Assembly (NCBI GenBank): GCA_025201865.1
Contig: MU602814.1
Location: 6,668-25,426, forward strand
DNA from: Ramicandelaber brevisporus
Taxonomy: Eukaryota; Kickxellomycota; Ramicandelaberales; Ramicandelaberaceae
Direction of reading: 5' to 3'
Length of the DNA stretch: 18,759 nucleotides
Shown: one piece after another, positions 9,785 through 17,900 of the stretch
Layout of the letters: each line of letters begins with the position of its first letter
Position numbering within the stretch: the first letter of the stretch is position 1
Notes under the pieces: model-generated
Databases searched by the model: none
What the model was told of the DNA's origin: nothing
What the model saw: only the letters and a program-made list of their open reading frames with translations
Translations under genes and position numbers: made by a program

Positions 9785-9858
9785 TCTACTAGACTATGCT
9801 GGACTACCCTATACTGGGCTATACTGGACTACCCTATATTGGGCTATACTGGACTACT
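9785..9858. repeat. 25-bp tandem repeat just upstream of the Kin4-type kinase start
   Basis: The unit GGACTACCCTATACTGGGCT plus ATACT occurs at 9801-9825 and, with one T for C change, at 9826-9850. A partial copy follows from 9851, and a degenerate copy precedes at about 9785-9800. It begins within 20 nt of the ATG, so it lies in the transcribed leader or an intron of it. Confidence 0.85.
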
Positions 9859-10131
9859 GGTGCTGTTGATAGGAAGGTAGGTGCAGGCAAACCTCAAACT
9901 CAAGTTGGAAGAGGAGGAAGAAGGCTAATCTCGCAACTCGACGACAGCTGCGTGCGGGTGTACGTATGTGTGTACAGACAACAAAGAAAAGAAGGACCAG
10001 AAGGGAAGCACGCACACAAACAGACGCTCACGAGTACACACGCACAGACGAGGACCAGCAGGCAAGCAACCACTACTGCACAAATTCGCCCGCTAGTTCT
10101 CTCGGTCGGGTCAAGTTCGAGCAGTGCGCGA

Positions 10132-10145
10132 GAAGAAGCTTCTTC
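10132..10145. promoter_or_regulatory. Perfect 14-bp palindrome resembling a heat-shock element
   Basis: GAAGAAGCTTCTTC is its own reverse complement and contains nGAAnnTTCn, the pairing of inverted GAA units bound by heat-shock factors. It lies about 365 bp upstream of the kinase ATG. Function is inferred from motif only; a canonical element has three or more units at 5-bp steps, which are not all present here. Confidence 0.25.
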
Positions 10146-10338
10146 GTAATCGCGGAGGTGGACACTGAGTGTACTGGGAAGGCACTAGGGGTGCTGGGAG
10201 GGGGTATGAAAGGGAAGTCAGAAAAAATAACTTGGTAGTTGGGAGGACAGCGGAAGCAAGAAGACAAGATCCCAGTCGACAAGCAAGCAAAGAGGTGGGT
10301 TGGCGGCGGTGGTGGTTGCGGTGGTAGTAGTGGAGATT

Positions 10339-10398
10339 GTCTGTCTGTCTGGCTGGCTGGCTGCCTCTCTCTCTCTTTCTCTGTGTCTGTCTATCTTG
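10339..10398. repeat. GTCT/GGCT/CT microsatellite cluster
   Basis: Runs of GTCT, GGCT and CT follow one another. On the minus strand, which is the sense strand of the kinase leader, they read AGCC and AGAC repeats. A similar AGCC run is found in the sense strand of the other kinase leader at 14516-14560. Confidence 0.8.
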
Positions 10399-11257
10399 CG
10401 CGGAGGAAGAAAGCGGCCAGATACCGTTCCTGGAATAGAGAGCTACCAGCGGCAAAAACTCAGCAACCAACTCGTGCACCGAGTGGTCGCTCTCTTGGTT
10501 CCTGGGGACTATTATTGGCTACAGCCGACAAATCGACAAATTAACTCGTCGAAGCAAAAATAAACTACTGGATGAAGAATGACAGCGCGGCAATAATAGT
10601 AATAATAATAATAATGAAAAAAAACAAGTCTATGAAAGTTGATGGCAATGGTCGGTGGAGGATGGTGAGGGAAGAGGGTTACAAAACGACGAAGAACGAG
10701 ATACAGTGCGTGGCTGTGTGTGTGTATATCTGCACGCGCCGTTCTAATCCCCCTTTTTCTTTTACGAAAAAAGCAGCTGCCAGCCAGTGGTTGATATCTC
10801 ACCAGCTTCGTAAAAAAAAAAAGGTCACACGCGACATCTCCTTAAAAAAACGCCTCAATGCCGCGTGGGAGATACCGTGGCATGAGAACAGTCTCTCTTT
10901 TTGTTCTCTTTGTTCTCTCTCTTTCCTAGTCTACAAAGCAACGTATTGCAGTGAATGTAAAGTGACATCACAAGTGGCAGCAGTGTATATTGACAAGATC
11001 CAAAGAATAAGCAGGACGAGGGAATTGGGCATTCGACCGGGTAAGAATATGAGCTACTTTGTCGCAACCAACCTCGGATAGTATAGAGTAATCACATCAA
11101 GGTATGGTCATTCCTACTGAAAAGAACAATGAATGTGGTCATGACCTCACTAACACTCCCAAGCGGATACATATCTGGCCGAATGACTAATTGAAAGAAA
11201 AAATAGTGTGCAAAAAGATAAAGTGATGAGTAAAAAAAGCAATGTGCAAAGTAAAGA

Positions 11258-11290
11258 ATGCAAGAAATATGCAAGAAATATGCAGGAATG
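11258..11290. repeat. Three tandem copies of an 11-bp unit
   Basis: ATGCAAGAAAT occurs at 11258-11268 and 11269-11279, then ATGCAGGAATG at 11280-11290. It begins about 30 nt past the stop of the minus-strand secreted-protein gene, so it probably lies in its 3' untranslated region. Confidence 0.85.
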
Positions 11291-11322
11291 ATGTAACTGT
11301 TGATTAAAAGACAAGTTTACGA

Positions 11323-11730
11323 TTATCGACGGCGGCGGCGGTTGGCGGTTGGCGACTGCTTCTCTTGACGACGCTGTTTCTTGTGTTTGATGGCTTTGTT
11401 CGCTGCCTTGGCTGCCTTGGTACCCGCTTTGACAGCTCGGGCGACTTTGGTGCCAGCCTTGACGGCGGTTGCAACAACCCGCGCAGCAGTTCCAATCGCG
11501 CCAACGCCAGGCAGCGGCAAATACTGTGCAACTTTCCAAATCTTGCCCAGGACTCTGCTCTGGCGCTCAGAGTCCTTCCTGTAGCGCTCGCGGCCGCGCT
11601 CGTGACAGGCCTTGTCTGTGTGCCTACATGTGTAGTAATGACTGATTCCGGCGGCACCGAGACCTCTTCCGGCATTGGCGCAGGCGGCAGAGAGAAGAAG
11701 AAGTGCAAAAATGCAAATGATGAGTTTCAT
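11323..11730 (-). CDS. Small secreted, strongly cationic protein of unknown family
   Basis: Family not recognised. The 135-residue product starts with a clear signal peptide: Lys2, a hydrophobic core (residues 3-16) and an ANA motif with likely cleavage after residue 20. The mature part has two cysteines (35 and 42) that could form one disulfide. It then has a mixed Arg/Lys/Glu segment, a short hydrophobic stretch with a Pro-rich turn (about 61-76) and a Lys/Ala amphipathic region containing two 10-residue repeats, KAGTKVARAV and KAGTKAAKAA (91-110). The end is very basic: KHKKQRR near 115-121 and five terminal Arg. Dibasic sites could be cut by a Kex2-type protease. The ATG context has A at -3. 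The layout resembles membrane-active or nucleic-acid-binding secreted peptides, but that is inference from composition. The intact signal and regular repeat argue for a real gene. Confidence 0.7.
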   Translation of the reverse strand: MKLIICIFALLLLSAACANAGRGLGAAGISHYYTCRHTDKACHERGRERYRKDSERQSRVLGKIWKVAQYLPLPGVGAIGTAARVVATAVKAGTKVARAVKAGTKAAKAANKAIKHKKQRRQEKQSPTANRRRRR

Positions 11731-11814
11731 TGTCGATGCTGAGTGAAGTGCAGGTGTGTGTGTGTTTGGAACCAGAAGGCATGAGTTGTTCCTGGCTTGA
11801 GTTGTAGTGTCGAC

Positions 11815-11825
11815 GGATTTAATAC
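11815..11825 (-). promoter_or_regulatory. Possible TATA-like element of the secreted-protein gene
   Basis: GTATTAAATCC on the minus strand lies about 85-95 nt upstream of the ATG at 11730. Position and AT-rich core fit a TATA-like element. The sequence is short and could be chance. Confidence 0.25.
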
Positions 11826-11869
11826 TCTGGACAGATGGACAGATTGACAGATAGGCTGCACTCCGCTAT

Positions 11870-12100
11870 CTATGCGGAGATCGTTGTTGGACATCCAAGA
11901 TCGTTAAACCGTGAGGTTGTTTTCTCAAAGCGTCCAGTCACAGTTACTCGTTCCGGAAAATTGTAGAGCCATAGTTCATATGGCTTCTCGATTTCTGTTT
12001 GCAGTCTGATATCCTGAGATGGAACTACTACACTACTGTTGAATAGCCTTCCAACACTAGTGTCACTGTTGGCTGCAATTCGGGGGTGGTGCTCCAGCAT
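11870..12100 (-). CDS. Unassigned 76-codon ORF between secreted-protein and carrier genes
   Basis: An ATG-started ORF with an in-frame TAA two codons upstream, so it does not extend further 5' without splicing. The product has no signal peptide, membrane span or low-complexity tract; the C-terminal half (about residues 40-70) has a balanced, protein-like composition including WLYNFPERV. I do not recognise it. It could be a small gene, an exon, a remnant of a decayed gene, or chance. It occupies the space where the secreted-protein gene should have its promoter and the carrier gene its 3' end, which argues against it. Confidence 0.25.
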   Translation of the reverse strand: MLEHHPRIAANSDTSVGRLFNSSVVVPSQDIRLQTEIEKPYELWLYNFPERVTVTGRFEKTTSRFNDLGCPTTISA

Positions 12101-12294
12101 TAATTATAGGAGCTGGATTTCGTCATGTGCCACCGATTAAGTTGGATTTGGATAGCAATGAATATTAAAATGATGGTGTTCTTTCAAGGAATCCGATTCA
12201 GTAACATCTCACAGATTGCTAGATCAATCAATATTAAAGAAGATTTCGTACAACAGAAACTTTTTTTTTAAAGACTTTATACCGGCATTGTCAT
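12101..12294 (-). other. 3' flank of the mitochondrial carrier gene
   Basis: AT-rich sequence downstream of the carrier stop at 12295, with a run of nine T on the plus strand close to the stop. No canonical AATAAA was found on the minus strand. No gene seen. Confidence 0.4.
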
Positions 12295-13320
12295 TTATGC
12301 AGTGATTTTCATTGCCCACTCATAGGCGACGAAGGTGGCGGCGTTGGCAGGGAATGCACGGATAAGTGCTGGCGAGAAGCCTCTGAAGTAGGCACGAAGG
12401 CCCAATCCCGAGGCGTTGGCTTCTGCAACCAGCGCCTTCCAGCACTCCTTGGTCGACGAGTAGAAGCGATCCTTCTGCATACGAGACTTGACTACGTCCT
12501 GCGGGTAGCATACAAGCCATGCAGCGATACCAGCAAATCCACCAGCTGTGACAAGCTCGATCGAGGTGTTGGTGGTGGCAACAGGAGTGTCACTGCCACG
12601 GTTGCGGTAGGCCAGGAATGCACGCTTCAAGCCCTCATAGGTGCCAAAGTAGGCAGAGAAACTGGGCACATCACGAACAAATGTCGCAAAGTAGCCGCGG
12701 TACAAACCACGAGCGCCATGCTCCCTGAAGGTGCGAACACCGCAGTTGATCACACCAGTGTATGGCTGTTTTGGAGCAGCGGCAGCAGCAGTGGAAGCGG
12801 TTGAGTATCCAGCCGAGCGCACTGAAGCAGTTGCGGTGGCCACTGATGGAATGGCAGAAGTTGCGGCTGCTTTGACTGAAGAGACTGCGGCTGCAGCAGG
12901 GTTTGTGGCGCTCTGCTGAACTTGCAACTTGACTTTGAGCAGTTCGATTGGACAGTTGAAGAGTGACATTACACCTCCAGCCATGGCACCAGCAACAAAC
13001 ATTCTCGGCAGACTGAGAGGCTGATCATGTGACTGGGATGGATTTGGATGCAGCATTCGACGGAAATGGCCATTGGCAGCGAAGACTACAGCATTGCAGA
13101 TACCGATGCCCATCAGTGGAGAGGCAACGCCTTTGTAGACGCTCTGAGGACCCTCGGCCTTGACGGTTTGGCGAAGACAGTCGAGCGCACCGCTGTATTT
13201 GGTTGGGTTGACCTGCATTCGGACCTTGAGAGTGTCGAATGGGTGGCCAGTGACAACTTGAGCCCAGCCACCAATGGTGCCGGCGAAGAGGTCTCTGGCT
13301 GTGTCTGGAAGTGCTGGCAT
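12295..13320 (-). CDS. Mitochondrial carrier family protein (YMC1/carnitine carrier-like)
   Basis: A 341-residue inner-membrane metabolite carrier of the SLC25 family, built from three repeats of two membrane helices. The three signature motifs are HPFDTLKVRM (26-35), CPIELLKVKL (123-132) and YPQDVVKSRM (272-281), each followed by the matrix-helix motif: EGPQSVYKG (56-64), HGARGLYRG (201-209) and LRAYFRG (308-314). RDVPSF (216-221) and RAFPANAATF (321-330) are typical of the carnitine, ornithine and YMC1 branch, and the first repeat looks most like yeast YMC1. The exact substrate cannot be read from sequence. An Ala/Ser-rich insert of about 50 residues (137-186) lies in the matrix loop of repeat 2. 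The ATG at 13320 directly precedes the first repeat; the frame stays open upstream only to a TTG at 13485, through pyrimidine-rich leader. Co-directional with EMC5. Confidence 0.9.
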   Translation of the reverse strand: MPALPDTARDLFAGTIGGWAQVVTGHPFDTLKVRMQVNPTKYSGALDCLRQTVKAEGPQSVYKGVASPLMGIGICNAVVFAANGHFRRMLHPNPSQSHDQPLSLPRMFVAGAMAGGVMSLFNCPIELLKVKLQVQQSATNPAAAAVSSVKAAATSAIPSVATATASVRSAGYSTASTAAAAAPKQPYTGVINCGVRTFREHGARGLYRGYFATFVRDVPSFSAYFGTYEGLKRAFLAYRNRGSDTPVATTNTSIELVTAGGFAGIAAWLVCYPQDVVKSRMQKDRFYSSTKECWKALVAEANASGLGLRAYFRGFSPALIRAFPANAATFVAYEWAMKITA

Positions 13321-13829
13321 TCGATTGGAATTCTGTGCGACAATAATAATGACGAAAGGGAAGAAAGGGAAGAAAGGGAGGACGGAGGGAAGTAATGAAG
13401 GAAGGAAGATCTTCAAAAGGGTAGGTGGGTATGTGTGTGCTTGTGTGTGCTTGTGTCGAGTCGTGAGTGTGACGAGACAAGTCAAGAAAAGAGATCAGGA
13501 CTGGCTGTGTGGGCTGACGGCTATCCGAGAAAGAATGAATGCAGAGAAAACGAGGAAGAAAAAAACAACTGATGGCTCACCAACTAGCCGACTAACCAAT
13601 CCACCAACCGATTTATATGAATCATATCACCGTGTGTATACGTGCATATGTGTGTGTGTGCATGCGTGTGTTTTTTTTTATCATCACCACCACGTATCCG
13701 ATCGTGTAGTAAGGGTCTATTGCGACAAGTGCAATACACACTTGCAGACAATGTGTGATGTTTTCCTTTCGTTCCCTTCTTCTATCTTTCGCGGCTGACT
13801 CGTTGATAAAGATAATAGATAATGTGTGA
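13321..13829 (-). promoter_or_regulatory. Carrier leader and promoter region, with a possible leader intron
   Basis: No gene seen. On the carrier sense strand a CT-rich tract (about 13345-13400) is followed by ATTATTATTGTCGCACAG, ending at 13333, which resembles a 3' splice site 12 nt before the ATG. A GGTGAGC sequence with its GT at 13580-13579 could be the donor, giving an intron of about 248 nt. GT/TG microsatellites (13650-13677) lie further upstream. Confidence 0.3.
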
Positions 13830-14177
13830 TTAAAAGCTATCGTTTGATCCGGATGCAGCCGTAAAGAGTCTCTGGCCGCGATGACCAAATGCATGGAAAG
13901 ACGGTCTCGAGTCGAATGCATCTATCCTGGTCTTCTTCATTTCCTCTTCAATCGCAATTGGCTTCAATGGAGATGTAGACATCACTGCTCCGACAATGGC
14001 AACCACCCCGGCAATCAGTGCCTCCGCGACAATGTCTGACGGCAAAGAAACCGTGGCCTCAGTTGCCAAGATCTCGACCGATCGCAAGTACGCCAGGTGC
14101 TCAAAGGCCGAGTAAGCCGCATGCAACACAAAGAAGGTGCCGATCGCAAACAATAACTTTCCCGCGGACGTGCTCAT
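13830..14177 (-). CDS. EMC5: ER membrane protein complex subunit 5 (EMC5/MMGT family)
   Basis: A 115-residue subunit of the ER membrane complex, which inserts tail-anchored and multi-span proteins into the ER membrane; the animal homologue is also called MMGT1, a proposed magnesium transporter. Two membrane spans are seen, about 6-24 and 49-68. The N-terminus has the family pattern GKLLFAIGTFFVLHAAYSA with EH following (6-27), the middle has LPSDIV (45-50), and the tail has FDSRPSFHAFGHRGQRLF (88-105), matching the conserved FD.R.SF..F.HRG..LF of the family. Length is typical. The ATG at 14177 is preferred over an upstream TTG at 14198, which would add seven residues. It is transcribed away from the PX kinase gene. 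Confidence 0.92.
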   Translation of the reverse strand: MSTSAGKLLFAIGTFFVLHAAYSAFEHLAYLRSVEILATEATVSLPSDIVAEALIAGVVAIVGAVMSTSPLKPIAIEEEMKKTRIDAFDSRPSFHAFGHRGQRLFTAASGSNDSF

Positions 14178-14220
14178 TTCTGTATGCTGTCGTGTCAACT
14201 TGAATGTAAAGCTGGAAGAA

Positions 14221-14246
14221 GAAAAAAAAAAGAAAAAAAAAAAAAC
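14221..14246. repeat. Near-pure poly-A/poly-T tract
   Basis: About 26 nt of A on the plus strand, interrupted by one G. On the EMC5 sense strand it is a poly-T tract just before a CCAG sequence, so it may be a nucleosome-depleting promoter element or the polypyrimidine tract of a leader intron. Confidence 0.8.
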
Positions 14247-14515
14247 AGAGTTTGCGGTTTGAGGTTATTATTTTTGTTTTTCGTCTGTACAATGGAAACG
14301 ATACCAACGGATAGAAGGACATTGCCCACGGATCCCCTCTCGAGTGGTTCATCATTGGTGATTGTCACCGTGGTAGTGATTCAGGAGCAATGGTGGATGC
14401 TGTGATTACACAAACAATGAGCACAGCAGAAGAGAACGGCTAGGCACAGCTAGGCACACGTCTGCCATCCTCCTCCGTTTATTATTGACTCCCAGATCCA
14501 GTCATTCAGCTAGTT

Positions 14516-14550
<35 letters not shown>

Positions 14551-14560
14551 TAGCCAGCCA
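14516..14560 (+). repeat. AGCC tetranucleotide microsatellite
   Basis: AGCC repeats without interruption from 14516 to about 14550, then one TAGC step and two more units. It lies about 375 bp upstream of the PX-SGK kinase ATG on the sense strand. Confidence 0.9.
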
Positions 14561-14812
14561 AGTAGTCTGTCTCCCCCTTCCTGTGGCCCGCATTCATTCA
14601 TTCATACTTTCTTTCTTTCATTCATACTATCGTTTCTTTCATACATTCACCTACCCATCCACCCATCCGCCGATTCGTTCGCTCTTTCTCTCTGGTTCTC
14701 ATTCCCTCTCTTTCTCTCGTGGTCTTTCTTCCACACTTTTTGCCTTTGATTCTTTTTCCTTGTACCAGTTCATCTGCACTGCGAACGAAGCAAAGCAAAG
14801 CAAGCTGAACTA

Positions 14813-14847
14813 GCTACAAGCTACAGGCTACAGGCTACAAACTACAA
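14813..14847 (+). repeat. Five tandem copies of a 7-bp unit
   Basis: GCTACAA, GCTACAG, GCTACAG, GCTACAA and ACTACAA follow each other without spacing, 88 nt upstream of the PX-SGK kinase ATG, in the likely 5' leader. Confidence 0.85.
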
Positions 14848-14934
14848 GCTTTGAGCACGAAATAACGCAGCTGCATATACTCTGAAGACAATAGTATAGC
14901 ACAATATAGCACAACACAACACAGCAACTGACAG

Positions 14935-17900
14935 ATGTCTCCGCTCGATTCAGGAACTGCGACAGCAGCAACAGTAACAGCAGCAGCAGCAAACACAGCT
15001 GCGACAGAGAAGGTGACGACGGCAGATGGCAACAGTGCCCTCAGTGGAGGTAGCAATACAAGTGGAGGCAGCTCGAGTGGCTTTCGCAATCTGCTCATGC
15101 GAGGTGATATGAGACTGCTGTCAGCTTTGTTTACCTCCGTAACGGCTGTTCGGAAGCCTGCTTCAAGACGCTCCAAGCAGCCAGAGCATGACCCAAAGCA
15201 GTCTACAGCCTCTGAGCAGAGTGCAGCAGCTACAGGTACCGTGATCGGAGTTGATGTCACGTCCGAGCCCGAGTCTATGTCAACCCCTTCAATCCCATCG
15301 ACAAAGGCCAAGTCGGTGTCCATACCGTCAACGAGCGACTGGGCCAGTGCAGCATCCACTCTGCCATCTCGAATGAGAGCCGCATCTCCGGAGCCCGAGC
15401 GCAGCACTCCTCCTCTTCAAGCAACAACAGCAGCAGCAACAGCAGCAACAGTTATTAACAAAAAGCCATCTCGATGGTCGCGCAAATCAGCCGGAGTGCT
15501 GTCAATACATGCATCTTCTCCATCTCCGCCTTTGCCATCGTCGAACAGGAGTACAACAATGGTTGAGTCTCATCCAATCGCCAATTCTAACTCAATGATA
15601 TCGGTGTCTACTCTGGTGACTAGCTCTGCAACAGCCACCGCTACAAATACTTCTACAGCAACATCTACAACATCTACAACTACAGCAACAGTGTCACCGA
15701 CAACAATATCTACGCCGCCGCTGAGTTCACAGATTGCATCGCCTGTTGTGTCATCTCCAATGGCAGTTAGCCCATCAGCAGCACAGAAGCTGATTCCCAT
15801 TGAACGATCACAGCCACGCACAGCTGAAATCATCACAACAGAGACTCGCGTAGTCGAAGTCCCCAAGTATGGCAGCGGGAGTTCAGCAGCAGCATTGACA
15901 CCGAGTGGCTATATCAGCTCGGGTGGTGGAAGTGGGCATGTTCTAACACGGCGCAAATCGTACACAATGTTTAAGATAGAGGTGAATGGAGCACGCAGTC
16001 AGTGGGTTGTTTATCGCAGATATAGTGACATTCATACTTTGCATTCAAAGCTGAAGACTGATTATCCAGATATAAAGTTGCCTCATTTTCCATCCAAACC
16101 AATTTTGGGCAATTTTTCAGATGGATCGCTGATGACCAGAAGAGACAAATTGAATGATGTGATGAGAGTTATATTAAATAACAAACAGCTGAGAACAGCC
16201 GCTGTGGCCAGAACATTCTTTTGCTGCGATGAATTTAGTGCAGAGTCTATATTGCCTGATGATGCCAAAAGTGAAATTGAGCAGAATAAGTTATCAGATA
16301 ATGAGAATGACAATGACAATGGCAATGACAACAATAATGAGGATGATGAAGATGAAGACAATAACACTGGCTCAATCTCCGAGGAAATGTCACCAAATCT
16401 GCCAGATCTGCCTTCAGATGATCTACAGCCACAAGCAGTCGACATGATTGCATCCAGAGCGTCTCTTGTTCCACCAGAATTACTTGATAATCTAGGTGAT
16501 ACTAACCAGAATGGAAGTGAACAGCAGTTGGCCCAGAATGATGGCATCAGTATAAGAAGACTATCAATGATTGTGGACAGCAAAAGAACTTCAATGTATC
16601 ACGATGCACTGGAATTTAATCCTAACATTCATGGCGAGTTTGTTACTCATACTCCAATAAACGAACTTAATAGTGCCAGTAATGGTAATGGCAATGGTGA
16701 TAATGGTGATGGCGACAATAGTGATAACAATGAAGATGGTGGTGGTATTTTACAATCTAGAATACAGCGAAACAGCCACACTATTGGAGGTGCAATGCCA
16801 CTACTGGCTGAGGTGGACGAAATGCTGGATGCTGCTGCCAGTGACTATGAGGATGACAGCAATGATGCTGTGGTCACAGCTGAAGAGGCTGGCAGTAGCC
16901 TCGAAGATGAAGACAGTGGTGAAACGCATCAAAGAGTGAGAAGTAGAATTATTGGATATTCAGATGACATGGATGATTCCAACGAGGAGAATGACACTGC
17001 CAACTATACTGATTTAAACGCAAGCAGCAACTCTACTCTGGTTTCATCCACAAATGCACTGGAAAGTGACCAAAACGGCTTAAATGGTGGGCTGACTCCA
17101 AGCACACCAGCAACAAAGAGACGCGCACTCAGTGGAGTTGATACTTCAGAAGAGAGTCTCACATACAAGAAGCACTTTAGTCGTCGTAAGCACATCCCAC
17201 CTGGTCACATTCCACCACCTCAGCAGCTTCCCTTACTACAGCAGCATCAACAGCCACAGCAACAGTCGCAACAGCCAATCAGAAAGAGACGTGGAGGACA
17301 GTCCAGTCAACAGCCGTTTGGACAGCGTACACAAACTGCACATGTACCCACGTCAACCACTCCGCCATCTGTAGCAATCACACCAGTGAAGTATCCATCC
17401 ATGACAATTGATGACTTTTACCTGTTGAGAGTGATAGGTAAAGGTAGCTATGGCAAGGTGATGTTGGCCAGACACAAAGAGAGTGGAGGAATATTTGCAA
17501 TTAAGGTTATATCAAAGAGGCAGATTAGAGATAAACCACGTGAAATCCAGCGTATTTTATCAGAAAGAAGAGTGCTGGAACATAACTATCACCATCCATT
17601 CCTGGTTAGCTTGAGATATGCATTCCAAACTGCTGAGAAACTCTACTTTTGCTTAGACTATGTCAATGGTGGTGAGCTGTTCTTCCATTTACAGCGTGAG
17701 CAGAGATTTGATGAAACCAGAACCAGATTCTATGCTGCTGAAATCACTTCGGCTCTAGATTATTTGCACTCTCATGGCATTGTCTATCGTGATTTAAAGC
17801 CCGAAAACTGCTTGGTTGATGCCCAAGGCCACATTAGACTGGTTGATTTTGGTTTGGCGAAGGAGCTTAATGAATCTGCCGGCTTCAAAACATCAACATT

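Larger units (their letters stand above)
9769..11322. other. Intergenic: upstream region of the Kin4-type kinase and 3' side of the secreted-protein gene
   Basis: No convincing gene. The part near 9768 is the leader and promoter region of the minus-strand kinase. It contains a 25-bp tandem repeat (9785-9858), a GAAGAAGCTTCTTC palindrome (10132-10145), GTCT/GGCT/CT microsatellites (10339-10398) and an AAT run near 10592-10615. The part near 11322 is AT-rich with an 11-bp repeat (11258-11290). A plus-strand ORF at 10572-11081 runs through the AAT run, poly-A and GT tracts and looks like chance. Confidence 0.5.
14178..14934. promoter_or_regulatory. Divergent promoter region between EMC5 and the PX-SGK kinase
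   Basis: About 757 bp separate two diverging start codons. On the EMC5 side a long T run (sense strand) is followed by TTCTTCCAG ending at 14212, which resembles a 3' splice site 35 nt before the ATG. On the kinase side there are AGCC repeats (14516-14560), ATTC/TTTC repeats and a CT-rich tract (about 14585-14760), and a 7-bp repeat (14813-14847). No coding ORF is credible here. Confidence 0.45.

Noticed and set aside
10339-10398. CRISPR-like or mobile element signal in the repeat-rich intergenic DNA
   Set aside because: The repeats are simple tetra- and dinucleotide tracts with no spacers, terminal inverted repeats or transposase-like ORF nearby.
10572-11081. Plus-strand ORF of 169 codons
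   Set aside because: It runs through an AAT microsatellite, poly-A and GT tracts. The product has runs of Ile and Lys, no domain, signal or span that I recognise, and sits in the upstream region of another gene.
11137-11146. GGTCATGACC palindrome
   Set aside because: A 10-bp palindrome is expected by chance in a window of this size, and no factor or repeated copy supports a role.
9769-11322. tRNA or other structured RNA gene
   Set aside because: I looked by eye for A- and B-box sequences (GGTTCGANNCC) on both strands and found no match with a paired acceptor stem. A tRNAscan or Rfam search would settle it.
13321-13485. N-terminal extension of the mitochondrial carrier that looks like a hydrophobic presequence
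   Set aside because: It starts at a TTG and consists of translated pyrimidine-rich leader with a likely 3' splice site. Carriers of this family usually lack such a presequence.
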